This document shows, piece after piece, positions 1 through 7,841 of a stretch of 58,716 nucleotides of DNA. The notes beneath the pieces were generated by a model. That model ran no database searches, was not told the origin of the DNA, and saw only the letters and a program-made list of their open reading frames with translations. This DNA comes from Bacteroidales bacterium (GTDB taxonomy: Bacteria > Bacteroidota > Bacteroidia > Bacteroidales > F082): assembly GCA_028277395.1 (NCBI GenBank), contig JANQGJ010000013.1, positions 1 to 58,716 on the forward strand, written 5' to 3'. A program made the translations under genes and the position numbers. Every line of letters starts with the position of its first letter. Position 1 is the first letter of the stretch.

Positions 1-647
1 ACCAGTATGGTTATGAGGTTATCTAGTTTTGCTCCTTTTTTCGCTTTACTCAGTATATTCTGAAGATATATTGAATTATCTACTTCTGCAATATGATGAA
101 TACGGCTGGCTTCAATGTATTCATACTCAACATATCTGATAAAATCACCTATTTGATAAATACTGGAGTTAGGATAGAACAAAATATTTTCTCTGATAAA
201 AGGTTGTTTTACAGAGTCATATGCCAATGCACACAAGTAATTCATATCCAGTCTTGTGTGACGTTTGATATTCACTGCTGATTGTCTGTTTATTTCTGTA
301 TTGTCCGCAAACTTTCCTGTAGAAAAACCTGCAAAAATTCCAAATGGAGTACACCTGGTTGACATCCTTAATAAATACCTGAGGCAGGCATTTGAAAGCT
401 TTTGAATCTTTTTCTCTGATTTATTTCCCTTAGCTGGATTACCGTTGAACCATTTCCTGGTTTCATAATACAAATTTGGAGAGGCAATGAAGATAGCTTC
501 ATTTATTAATGGGTTTTGCAACAGCAATTGCAGATCACTATAGCTGATATGTTTACTTTTTGTTAGTTCCGTTATAAACTCCAATGGCAATAACGGAGTC
601 CGTATAATATATTTATTAAAATGTTCATAGGGATTTTTTCCTGACAT
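1..647 (-). CDS. LanB-type lantibiotic dehydratase, N-terminal part (runs off the window)
   Basis: Minus-strand frame open from an ATG at 647 to the window edge, about 215 residues, with the C-terminal end missing. I see the hallmarks of the lantibiotic dehydratase N-terminal domain: an early RTPLLPLEF stretch, then 'STRCTPFGIFAGFSTG' near residues 100-115 and an RLDMNYLCAL segment. In this family the enzyme uses glutamyl-tRNA to activate Ser/Thr of a precursor peptide and eliminates glutamate to give dehydroalanine/dehydrobutyrine. It starts 9 bp after the lanC stop, so the two are one transcript. Full-length LanB proteins are roughly 1000 residues, so most of the gene lies outside the window, and whether it is full-length or split cannot be judged. 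The family call is firm; the substrate is inferred. Confidence 0.88.
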   Translation of the reverse strand, partial: MSGKNPYEHFNKYIIRTPLLPLEFITELTKSKHISYSDLQLLLQNPLINEAIFIASPNLYYETRKWFNGNPAKGNKSEKKIQKLSNACLRYLLRMSTRCTPFGIFAGFSTGKFADNTEINRQSAVNIKRHTRLDMNYLCALAYDSVKQPFIRENILFYPNSSIYQIGDFIRYVEYEYIEASRIHHIAEVDNSIYLQNILSKAKKGAKLDNLITIL

Positions 648-656
648 AATTATAAA

Positions 657-1847
657 TTAGCTTAATAAAAGACACTCATCCCAGGCAGGTTTGAAATCAG
701 AAACTGCAGATATAAGAGACAAACCAATGCCAGCAATTCCATCAAGTAAACCATATTCATTTATTGGACCACCATCTTTTTCCGACCTGTACGAGACAAA
801 ACCGGCAAGACCACTTTTATATCTTGCAAAATCCATGGTAACATCAAGCCAGTAATCCGCTGATTGTTTCAGTTCATCAATATCTGTATTCATATACATC
901 CGTCTGAAAATATGCGAAATCCCTGCAGATCCATGACACAAACCTGCGTCAACAACACCATTGATCCTGAGATCTTTTCTCTTAGAGGCATGTTTCATAA
1001 TCGATATGGATTCCTTTTCCCAGTCATAACGCCCAAAACTTTGTGCTGAATACCACAAAGCTAATGAAATACCCAGATCTCCGTAACACCATGCTAACCG
1101 ACTTGATGTTATCTTCTTTGAACTTTCAATGGAGAAACCGGGATAAAGCGAATTAACAGACCACTGTGTAAGTTTCTGGTTTAATATATAGGTATTAGCA
1201 CCGTCAACCAATCGTATAAGTTTTTGGGCATTTACTTCATACTGAAAAAGTTTTGTTAGAATTAATACTATACCTGACATACCATGAGAAAGACTAATGT
1301 TAAATCCTGATTCGCCGGTTTTATAATTGATTTCAGAGCTCCATTTTATCTCCGCAATAACTTTGTGACTCACTAAATCTAATTTGTCAATCAAAAGGTT
1401 AAGGGATTTAAATACTTTATTATTCCTGATTCTTGATGCGAGATACATAGCAACACCAAGAGCTCCGTGAAGATAATCGTACCTGCCTTCGTTTATTTCC
1501 CTTAGCATCCACCTTGATAACTTACTATCAATGCTCCCTAACAGACTGTTGGTATCAGCATCTAAAAAATCATGTTTTGAAAGATGATGAATAACCCAAC
1601 CAATTCCAGCCAAACCATCTGCATATGTTTTTAAGTTCATATTTTTATTGGCTGAATCAATAATATGCAATATCATATTGTAACCCAAATCATAAGCTTC
1701 CTGACTATTTTTATACTTTGCATAATAGAAATAAAACAATGCAATACCTGTCCTTCCTCCCATTAGAGAATTGCTTTTAATTGTACTGTTTGCACAAAGC
1801 GAAAAGATCTGATCAATTTTATTTTCGATTTCTGAATTATTAATCAT
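657..1847 (-). CDS. LanC-like lanthionine cyclase
   Basis: 396-residue lanthionine synthetase C-like protein. It shows the repeated GxxG alpha-toroid motifs (DGLAGIGW, LHGALGVAM, LSHGMSGIV, YGDLGISLAL, CHGSAGISH, LDGIAGIGLS). The zinc ligands are present: Cys254 in WCYGDLG, and Cys304-His305 in LCHG; His188 in SHG matches the catalytic His of NisC. In the family, Zn-activated Cys thiols of the precursor add to dehydrated Ser/Thr to form (methyl)lanthionine rings. It lies 9 bp upstream of lanB in the same operon. A TTG at 1856 could add three residues; I prefer the ATG at 1847. Length and all key residues are normal, so it looks functional. Confidence 0.9.
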   Translation of the reverse strand: MINNSEIENKIDQIFSLCANSTIKSNSLMGGRTGIALFYFYYAKYKNSQEAYDLGYNMILHIIDSANKNMNLKTYADGLAGIGWVIHHLSKHDFLDADTNSLLGSIDSKLSRWMLREINEGRYDYLHGALGVAMYLASRIRNNKVFKSLNLLIDKLDLVSHKVIAEIKWSSEINYKTGESGFNISLSHGMSGIVLILTKLFQYEVNAQKLIRLVDGANTYILNQKLTQWSVNSLYPGFSIESSKKITSSRLAWCYGDLGISLALWYSAQSFGRYDWEKESISIMKHASKRKDLRINGVVDAGLCHGSAGISHIFRRMYMNTDIDELKQSADYWLDVTMDFARYKSGLAGFVSYRSEKDGGPINEYGLLDGIAGIGLSLISAVSDFKPAWDECLLLS

Positions 1848-2040
1848 TTCAATCAAACTTTAAAACGGGGCATGTATCCTGCATTGAACAAACATATCAA
1901 ATCTTGTTATCCAAAATCAATACAGGTTAAAAATGTTTATCATTTCTCTCTTATACATACCCCGTTAAAATTATTATAAAAAATGATGACATTAAGGTAT
2001 TAATAATAAGAACCGAATCAATCCATATTAGCACAAAAAT

Positions 2041-2287
2041 TCAACTAATATTTTGTTCGCAACCAGACTGATTGTTTGTGCTTATTATCTCACTATAATA
2101 GTTTGAACATATAACACCACTCTCAACATCCTGGTACTTACATACGCCTGACTTTACTGACAAGATTCCACATAAGGGAATTTCAACTGACCAGCCAGTA
2201 ATCTACATCATCTCCTGGTACAGAAGACTGGTTTATGATTCTCTCATTATAACAATTCTCTACTGTGTTTAACTTTTCTTTCTCCAT
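2041..2287 (-). pseudogene. Candidate lanthipeptide precursor (LanA) split by a +1 frameshift
   Basis: An ATG at 2287 opens a 34-codon frame (starts MEKEKLNTVEN, ends DDVDYWLVS, stop at 2183). It overlaps a second open frame (2202-2041, 53 codons, no ATG) shifted by +1. The second frame carries four Cys, each with a Ser a few residues upstream: SVEIPLC, SGVC, SGVIC and SGC. That Ser(n)Cys spacing is what a LanB/LanC pair needs for ring formation, and the stretch lies about 190 bp upstream of lanC on the same strand. Reading through with a one-base skip gives about 81 residues, leader then core. What I see: the two frames and the Ser-Cys pattern. What I infer: a real precursor, broken by mutation, sequencing error or recoding. 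A chance open frame in AT-rich DNA remains possible; no canonical GG or FNLD leader motif is visible. Confidence 0.45.
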
Positions 2288-2366
2288 CTTAATGCCATAT
2301 TATATATAGAAAACAATCTGGTTTTTATGTTAAATTATCAGTCTGTTATATCGTTACTGATACTTT

Positions 2367-2403
2367 TGCCACTCCAAAACGACTGATACTATTTGGAGTG
2401 GCA
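2367..2403. repeat. Perfect 12-bp inverted repeat (hairpin)
   Basis: TGCCACTCCAAA at 2367-2378 is exactly complementary to 2392-2403, with a 13-nt loop. The octamer ACTGATAC occurs just before the stem, in the loop, and again about 40 bp downstream. There is no strong T-tract directly after the stem on either strand, so a simple intrinsic terminator is not certain; an operator or RNA processing element is equally possible. Confidence 0.6.
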
Positions 2404-2913
2404 TAGCTATAAACTTGTTTTTCCCGGTTAAAAACATGGATAACTGATACTGTATTCTTTCTGTATTGATCATTTTTTCGCCTGGTATTTAATGATCATT
2501 ATATCACCACCCGGAATACAATTTTGACCTTCTGAAACGAAGTTCCCATGTTCACAAATCAAATAAGCAATTATCTGCATTGATATTACCTGTTGGTTTG
2601 TTGTTAATCAAATTCGATCATAAAAGGTTACACAATTTGCGATAAATTCAACACCTTCAACATAAGTGATACAATAACAGCAGTTTAATTCATAAAAAAT
2701 ATTCAATAACCTCAATAAGGTAGCTGGTTTTCATATTTACTTCACAGATGGTTCATTTAATTTCATAGTTATATATATAAAACATAGAACCTATGCTCTA
2801 CTAAACTGTGTAGGGTCAGTTACTACTATTAAGTAATTAGTGTTATTATTGCAAAACGGAGCAACATATTAGATTCATAAATTATTAATTAATACAAAAT
2901 TTTGCGAAATGAT

Positions 2914-2921
2914 TAATTTTG
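2914..2921 (+). promoter_or_regulatory. Putative promoter -7 box (TAATTTTG) for the sigma/anti-sigma/CHAT operon
   Basis: Matches the Bacteroidota sigma-A -7 consensus TAnnTTTG and lies 40 bp before the ATG at 2962. I see no good TTTG -33 box at the usual 19-21 bp spacing, so recognition by another sigma factor, including the ECF factor encoded downstream, is possible. Confidence 0.35.
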
Positions 2922-2961
2922 TGAAACCTTTTGATCGTCAAATTGATTAACTGAAGTAAAC

Positions 2962-3555
2962 ATGGTCAAATTCTCTGAAAAAGAATTGCTGGAAGGGATT
3001 AAGAATAGTGATAATAATGTACTTAGATATATGTATACACTATATTTTCCAATGATACGTAAACTTGTCATCAATAACAGTGGTAACATTATTGATGCGG
3101 AAGATGTTTTTCAGGATGCTGTTGTTATCATCTACGAGAAGTTATTAAATGATATGCTTACTTTAACCTGTACATTGAAAACATATATGTATGGGGTTTG
3201 CAGAAATTTGTGGTTACAGCAATTAACAAAAAGAAAAAGAACAAACTTCATAGATGAGGATGAAATCGAAAAAGCCATAACTGTAACAAATGATGAGATA
3301 CAGGATTTCAATGAAGAGAAATTATTTCAGTTACACTATTCCAGACTAAACCCTACTTGCAAGGAAATATTGGAGTTGTATTTTAATAAAGTTCCATACA
3401 AAGAAATTGCCGTCAAGCTTAGTTTAACAGTCAGCAATGTAAAAACATCTAAATTTAGATGTAAGGAAATGCTTTTTAGAAATATTAAGAATGATCCAAG
3501 ATATGGCGTGTTACAAAAACAGAGAAAGCAAGTGAAACAACTAATAAGGGTATAG
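2962..3555 (+). CDS. ECF-type sigma-70 family RNA polymerase sigma factor
   Basis: 197 residues, the usual ECF length. A region 2 segment (about residues 25-95) contains the 'DAEDVFQDAVVIIYEKL' signature that binds RNA polymerase beta' and the -10 element. A region 4 helix-turn-helix (about 130-175) contains 'LYFNKVPYKEIAVKLSLTVSNVKTSKFRCKEML'-type residues for -35 recognition (quoted in part: PYKEIAVKLSLT). It is the first gene of a three-gene operon: 2 bp separate it from the membrane anti-sigma-like gene, and a CHAT protein follows. Such a layout suggests a signal-responsive regulon, with the sigma factor held inactive by its neighbour. The family call is secure; the regulon is unknown. 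Confidence 0.9.
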   Translation: MVKFSEKELLEGIKNSDNNVLRYMYTLYFPMIRKLVINNSGNIIDAEDVFQDAVVIIYEKLLNDMLTLTCTLKTYMYGVCRNLWLQQLTKRKRTNFIDEDEIEKAITVTNDEIQDFNEEKLFQLHYSRLNPTCKEILELYFNKVPYKEIAVKLSLTVSNVKTSKFRCKEMLFRNIKNDPRYGVLQKQRKQVKQLIRV

Positions 3556-3557
3556 AA

Positions 3558-4220
3558 ATGAAATCAAACGAAGAAATAAGGATTTTATTTGAAAAAGAAA
3601 TATGTGGTGAAATTTCTGAAAAAGAAAAAGCTCACCTTAATTCTATACTGAATAGCGATCCACAAATCAAAGAAGAATATGAACTTTGGAAAAGAATTGA
3701 TGATTCAATCCGAAAGAAAGACACTATCAACCTGAGAAATAAACTTAAGTCTATAATGGCTGATTCACAAGAGAAAACACAGCCAGTCAGCAGGATTAAA
3801 AGAAGTATCAGCAAGAAATGGTATGCAATTGCAGCATCAGTAGTGATATTAATATCTGTTGGTATTGGTTTATATGTAAGTAACATTGATAAAAATGAAA
3901 CCTATGCAATGAACTTTACAGAATCACCATATCTGGAAAGCTCAATTGTACAAACAAGGTCTGATGATATTGTTGTAATTACTCCTGAACAATCTGACAC
4001 TTACAATATTCATGAAAATATTATATTCAACCTTGAGATACCTGATAGTGATCCAGTAAAACTACTGATATTTAACAATAAGGAAACTATTATTTTTGAA
4101 ACTAAATTAGATATGACACCCTTTGTATTCAATCAATCTCTTACTCCTGGTTTGTACTATTGGAGAATTGAAACAGAGGATGATATACTTTATTCTAACA
4201 GGTTCTTTATAAGAAAATAA
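3558..4220 (+). CDS. Single-pass membrane anti-sigma-like protein
   Basis: 220 residues with no strong family match. Layout: a charged cytoplasmic N-terminal domain (1-85, helical, EKEKAHL...SDPQIKEEYELW, resembling the N-terminal zone of FecR/RsiW-like anti-sigma factors, without a ZAS zinc motif), one membrane helix (about 88-108, YAIAASVVILISVGIGLYV), and a periplasmic beta-rich domain (about 115-220) that ends FYSNRFF-like. It starts 2 bp after the sigma-factor stop, so the two are translationally linked. Position and topology make it the likely anti-sigma partner; that role is inferred from context. The periplasmic domain could be the substrate or sensor of the exported CHAT protein encoded next. 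Confidence 0.65.
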   Translation: MKSNEEIRILFEKEICGEISEKEKAHLNSILNSDPQIKEEYELWKRIDDSIRKKDTINLRNKLKSIMADSQEKTQPVSRIKRSISKKWYAIAASVVILISVGIGLYVSNIDKNETYAMNFTESPYLESSIVQTRSDDIVVITPEQSDTYNIHENIIFNLEIPDSDPVKLLIFNNKETIIFETKLDMTPFVFNQSLTPGLYYWRIETEDDILYSNRFFIRK

Positions 4221-4250
4221 GAACTTATCTACTGATACAGCCTTAAAATT

Positions 4251-7200
4251 ATGATATTAAGGGTTCTGGCAATAATAATATTATTCTTTAGCATTGAACT
4301 ACATGCTCAATACAGACCTGCTGACTCAATTTCTGCATATAATTATTATCTGACAGCACATGAACACATTAGAAACTATGATTACGACAGTGCTGCATTG
4401 TATTTTGACAGATCAGCTTATATCTATGAGCAAATTGGTATGTGGACAGAATGTGTCAGAAGTATCGTTCTAAGTCTTAAAATTAAATTAAACCATCAAA
4501 ATAATGATGAAGCAAATCTTACTTTAGAAAAAGGTTTATCAATTGCTAAAAAACATTTTAAAAATGATAATGCTTCGGAGCTTACTGAAATGGTGAATCT
4601 GGTGAGGTATAAAGGTATCCTGTACAAAAGCATATATAACCTTGATGAGGCCCTGAAATATTACAGGTTAAGTTCAGATTATAATCAGAAACTAAAAAAC
4701 TACGATACAATAAGCTATTTAAACAACGAGTCCAGAATATTATTGAATTTTGCCATAGCGTATATGGATAACAGGAAGAAAGATCTGGCACTGGATTATC
4801 TGTTTAGAGCTTTACAAATTCAGAAATCCTTACCATTAGATCCGGAATTCAATATTGCAATACTGTACATTAATATTGGAAATGTTCATAATGATCATAA
4901 AGACTTCGAATCTGCAAAGCAATATTATCTGAAGGCAAAAGAATCCAATAATCCCAGATATAATAATTACTTGTTGATCAATTCATACGTTAGTAGCCAG
5001 CTTGGAGAATTGTATTTTAACCTGGGTAAATATGATGAATCATTGAAGTATTATCAGGATACCCAGGTAACAGCCCTAAAAATATTTGGAGAGAATGATT
5101 TTGAAGTTGCTGAGAACAACTCCAATCTTGCTTCAGCTTATCTACAGGTTGGTGATTTTAACAAATCAATTGAATGTATTAATTCTGCCATTGAAGTACT
5201 CACTGTAATTCGTGGAAATAATTCAATTGATGTTGCAGATGCGTATTTTAAACTTGGAGATATTTATTGTAGTACAGAAGACTATATTAATGCTGAGGTT
5301 TATTTTAACAAAGCACTTGAAATCTATAAACTATCATTTGGTCCAAAGCATTACTACATTTCCAATACCAACATAAGTCTTGGTGATATTCAGGTTAATT
5401 TAAACAATTATGAAAATGCTCTCCAATATTATCAGAATGCCATAATTGCCAGTATTGCTGATTTTAACGATATAAACATCCACTCCAACCCGCTGCTTAC
5501 CAATAATGTACAAATAAAGCCTGCCTTACTGAATTCATTACAAAAAAAAGCTGACCTGCTATACAAACTATACCTGTTAAACAGTGATACGGCTAAGCTG
5601 CTTTCTGCTTTTAAAACCTATGAACTATCCTTCGAATTAGCCAATGATATTCGTCAGGATTACAGCTTTGAAGAGGACATGATGAATGTAAGTGAGTCAT
5701 TAAGGCCACGTTATAATAATGCAATTAATGCCATCTATGATATTATTCCTTTCCCGGATAAAAAAGAGTATTCAAAAAAACTATTTGAGTTAATAGAAGC
5801 TGCAAAAAGCTCCGCCTTGTTTTTTATGATTCAGGAGTCTGATGCAGTTTTATATTCAGGCATTCCCGAATCATTGGTCGTGTTGGATAAATCGCTAAAG
5901 AAAGACTTAACCTTTTTTAAAACACAGTTGGATAAATTTAATGAGCAAAAGGAACCTGTTGACACCAACCTTGTAAAATTGTATGAGCAAAGATATTTAG
6001 AACTTTTTTTAACCAGAGACTCTTTAAACAGTTATATATCTGAGAATTACCCTTCTTATCTTGACCGAAAATTCAGATATAACTTTGCATCGGTAAATGA
6101 TCTTCAGGAAATTATTAATGAAAACTCAGCAATTCTGGAATATTATATTGGCGACAGTAATTTATATATCAATATCCTAACTAAAAAATCATATCAAATA
6201 AAGAAAGTGGATTTAAGTGAGTTGCAATTGTATAATAAAACCATAAGATTATACAGGGAATTGCGTAAATGGGGTGATAAACGAACAATTTATGATTTAA
6301 GTCACGAGTTATATGAAATACTGGTTAAACCCATTGAACATTTAATAACGGACAAGGAAAAATTGATTATAATTCCGGATGAATTCCTCTTCTACCTGCC
6401 TTTCGAAGTACTTTGCAGTAAACCTGTAGCTATTGAAAACAATATATATTTCTCTGAACTAAACTACCTTATTAATGATTTTGAAATTTCCTATCATTAC
6501 TCATCATCTCTTTGGAAAAAATGCATTGAAAAAAGTACTCAAAACAAAGCCCGAAGTACCAGTAATTCGTTATGTGCCTTTGCTCCTGTTTTCTCTCAAG
6601 ATAACACCGGTATAACACAATCAAGCCCTTTTTTCACAGATAGTAAATATAATGGCTTCCTCAGATCGGTTACAGTTGATGGTAAAAATCTCAGCCCTTT
6701 ACCTTATTCGAAAAAAGAGGTTGACACTTTAATTAAAATATTTTCAGAAAGAGGACTGATCGCAAAATCATTTTTATTCGCAGATGCATCTGAGGAGCAA
6801 TTTAAAAAAAATGTAAAAAATTTTGAGTTTATTCATATTGCAACACATGGTTTTTCCAATGACCAAAATCCAAACCTGTCAGGACTTGTTTTTTCGCAAA
6901 GTCCATCACAAAACGCTCAGCTCCCAGACTCTTTTAAGGTGAATAATGAACGAATCTTTGAAGAATCCAATTATTATGATGATGGAATTTTACACACAGC
7001 TGAGATGTATAATCTTGATTTAAATGCAAATCTTGTTGTGCTTAGTGCATGTGAAACCGGAATAGGAAAACTACGCACAGGAGAGGGTATGATGGCAATG
7101 ACAAGAGGCTTTATTTATGCCGGAGTTCCAAATACTATTTTCAGCCTATGGAAAGTTTCAGACATTCATACTCATCAGTTGATGATAACACTATACAATG

Positions 7201-7319
7201 AAATTTTGAATGGTAATTCATATTCCAAATCCCTGAGGAACGCTAAAATCAGTATGATAAAAAATGAATCAACCGCGTTCCCGGGATTATGGAGTGGTTT
7301 TCTGCTCTCAGGTCAATAA
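4251..7319 (+). CDS. Exported TPR-CHAT (caspase-HetF-associated) protein
   Basis: 1022 residues. An N-terminal signal peptide (about 1-20, cleavage after LHAQ) is followed by a tetratricopeptide array (about 25-430, repeats such as KYDESLKYYQD and DYINAEVYFNKALEIY), a helical linker, and a C-terminal CHAT domain (about 690-1020). The caspase-like catalytic pair is visible: His866 in IATHGFS and Cys934 in LSACETG, followed by the typical 'GEGMMAMTRGFIYAGVPN' and SLWKVSD segments. CHAT domains are clan CD cysteine peptidases. The gene follows the sigma/anti-sigma pair by 30 bp. The known TPR-CHAT/Csx30/RpoE link in type III-E CRISPR shows that such peptidases can release sigma factors; a similar job here, acting in the periplasm on the anti-sigma protein, is my inference. 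No CRISPR is present. Confidence 0.88.
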   Translation: MILRVLAIIILFFSIELHAQYRPADSISAYNYYLTAHEHIRNYDYDSAALYFDRSAYIYEQIGMWTECVRSIVLSLKIKLNHQNNDEANLTLEKGLSIAKKHFKNDNASELTEMVNLVRYKGILYKSIYNLDEALKYYRLSSDYNQKLKNYDTISYLNNESRILLNFAIAYMDNRKKDLALDYLFRALQIQKSLPLDPEFNIAILYINIGNVHNDHKDFESAKQYYLKAKESNNPRYNNYLLINSYVSSQLGELYFNLGKYDESLKYYQDTQVTALKIFGENDFEVAENNSNLASAYLQVGDFNKSIECINSAIEVLTVIRGNNSIDVADAYFKLGDIYCSTEDYINAEVYFNKALEIYKLSFGPKHYYISNTNISLGDIQVNLNNYENALQYYQNAIIASIADFNDINIHSNPLLTNNVQIKPALLNSLQKKADLLYKLYLLNSDTAKLLSAFKTYELSFELANDIRQDYSFEEDMMNVSESLRPRYNNAINAIYDIIPFPDKKEYSKKLFELIEAAKSSALFFMIQESDAVLYSGIPESLVVLDKSLKKDLTFFKTQLDKFNEQKEPVDTNLVKLYEQRYLELFLTRDSLNSYISENYPSYLDRKFRYNFASVNDLQEIINENSAILEYYIGDSNLYINILTKKSYQIKKVDLSELQLYNKTIRLYRELRKWGDKRTIYDLSHELYEILVKPIEHLITDKEKLIIIPDEFLFYLPFEVLCSKPVAIENNIYFSELNYLINDFEISYHYSSSLWKKCIEKSTQNKARSTSNSLCAFAPVFSQDNTGITQSSPFFTDSKYNGFLRSVTVDGKNLSPLPYSKKEVDTLIKIFSERGLIAKSFLFADASEEQFKKNVKNFEFIHIATHGFSNDQNPNLSGLVFSQSPSQNAQLPDSFKVNNERIFEESNYYDDGILHTAEMYNLDLNANLVVLSACETGIGKLRTGEGMMAMTRGFIYAGVPNTIFSLWKVSDIHTHQLMITLYNEILNGNSYSKSLRNAKISMIKNESTAFPGLWSGFLLSGQ

Positions 7320-7407
7320 TTTCAATACCTCTTACGTACAAGTTTTATGAGTTAGTATATAACACTCTTGAACAGAAATAATATCTGTGTTGCATGAAAG
7401 TACAACA

Positions 7408-7581
7408 CTAAGGTAATATTGTGTCGGTTGCGCAACCAACATTTTTAGTTTTTGCAGCAATCCCGAATTCCTTAGGTTTGAATATACCTCCACCTTTAAT
7501 AAATCTCATCATTCTACCATTTAAAATAGTAATCCTTCTTTTGTTAAGTAACAGTTTTCTTTTCAATTTTCTCTTTTTCAT
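7408..7581 (-). CDS. GG-leader natural-product (lanthipeptide-type) precursor peptide
   Basis: 57-residue peptide starting at the ATG at 7581, with AAAAGG just upstream as ribosome binding site. The leader is Lys/Arg-rich: MKKRKLKRKLLLNKRRITIL, then NGRMMRFIKGGG. This matches the Bacteroidota class I lanthipeptide/natural-product leader pattern 'LxLNKxxIxxLN...M..IKGG'. The putative core after GG is about 26 residues, with Thr and one Cys (AAKTKNVGCATDTILP), so at most one thioether ring can form. It lies in a 520-bp gap between plus-strand genes, is read on the opposite strand, and is shorter than usual ORF cut-offs. The nearest lanthipeptide enzymes are the LanC/LanB genes 5.5 kb away on the same strand. 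The leader assignment is fairly strong; the modification is inferred. Confidence 0.68.
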   Translation of the reverse strand: MKKRKLKRKLLLNKRRITILNGRMMRFIKGGGIFKPKEFGIAAKTKNVGCATDTILP

Positions 7582-7819
7582 AACCTTTTCATTTTCAGTT
7601 CAGCATACTCTTTTCAGGATTTTCTGCTGTCTCCTGCCTGTTTAGAACATCTGTTATTTCATATAATTACTATTCTTCGTTATAAAGATAGTACTTATTT
7701 ATAAAAAAACTACCAAAAAGGTTACAAAAACCCTACCATAATTATTGAATTTATCTACAATTATTAAGACACATTATGTTATCCATCATATGTCTTTACT
7801 GATTTTATATTACTCTTTC

Positions 7820-7827
7820 TATCTTTG
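7820..7827 (+). promoter_or_regulatory. Promoter -7 box TATCTTTG with a TTTA -33 element
   Basis: Exact TAnnTTTG box, with TTTA at 7795-7798, 21 bp upstream, close to the Bacteroidota TTTG-N19-21 spacing. Transcription would start near 7833, giving a leader of only about 9 nt before the GTG start at 7842. Confidence 0.6.
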
Positions 7828-7841
7828 CCCATAATTTAAAC

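Larger units (their letters stand above)
2288..2961. other. Non-coding or small-peptide region between the lanthipeptide locus and the sigma-factor operon
   Basis: Long AT-rich stretch without a gene of normal size. On the minus strand I see two small ATG frames that overlap by ATGA: 2470-2580 (36 codons, two Cys, ...NCIPGGDIM...) and 2354-2473 (39 codons). There is also a Cys-rich open stretch around 2600-2690 with no usable start. None has a recognisable leader. It also contains the perfect hairpin at 2367-2403 and a promoter box for the sigma factor near its right end. Confidence 0.35.

Noticed and set aside
93..281. Plus-strand 62-codon frame at the left edge
   Set aside because: It is antisense to the clear LanB N-terminal domain.
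4251..7319. Type III-E CRISPR (Craspase) locus
   Set aside because: The CHAT protein is exported and I found no repeat array, gRAMP/Cas7-11 or Csx30 gene; only the peptidase family is shared.
7421..7645. Plus-strand 74-codon frame between the CHAT and oxidoreductase genes
   Set aside because: It starts at GTG, has no ribosome binding site and reads as hydrophobic low-information sequence. It is the antisense image of the GG-leader precursor on the minus strand, which has a far better leader match.
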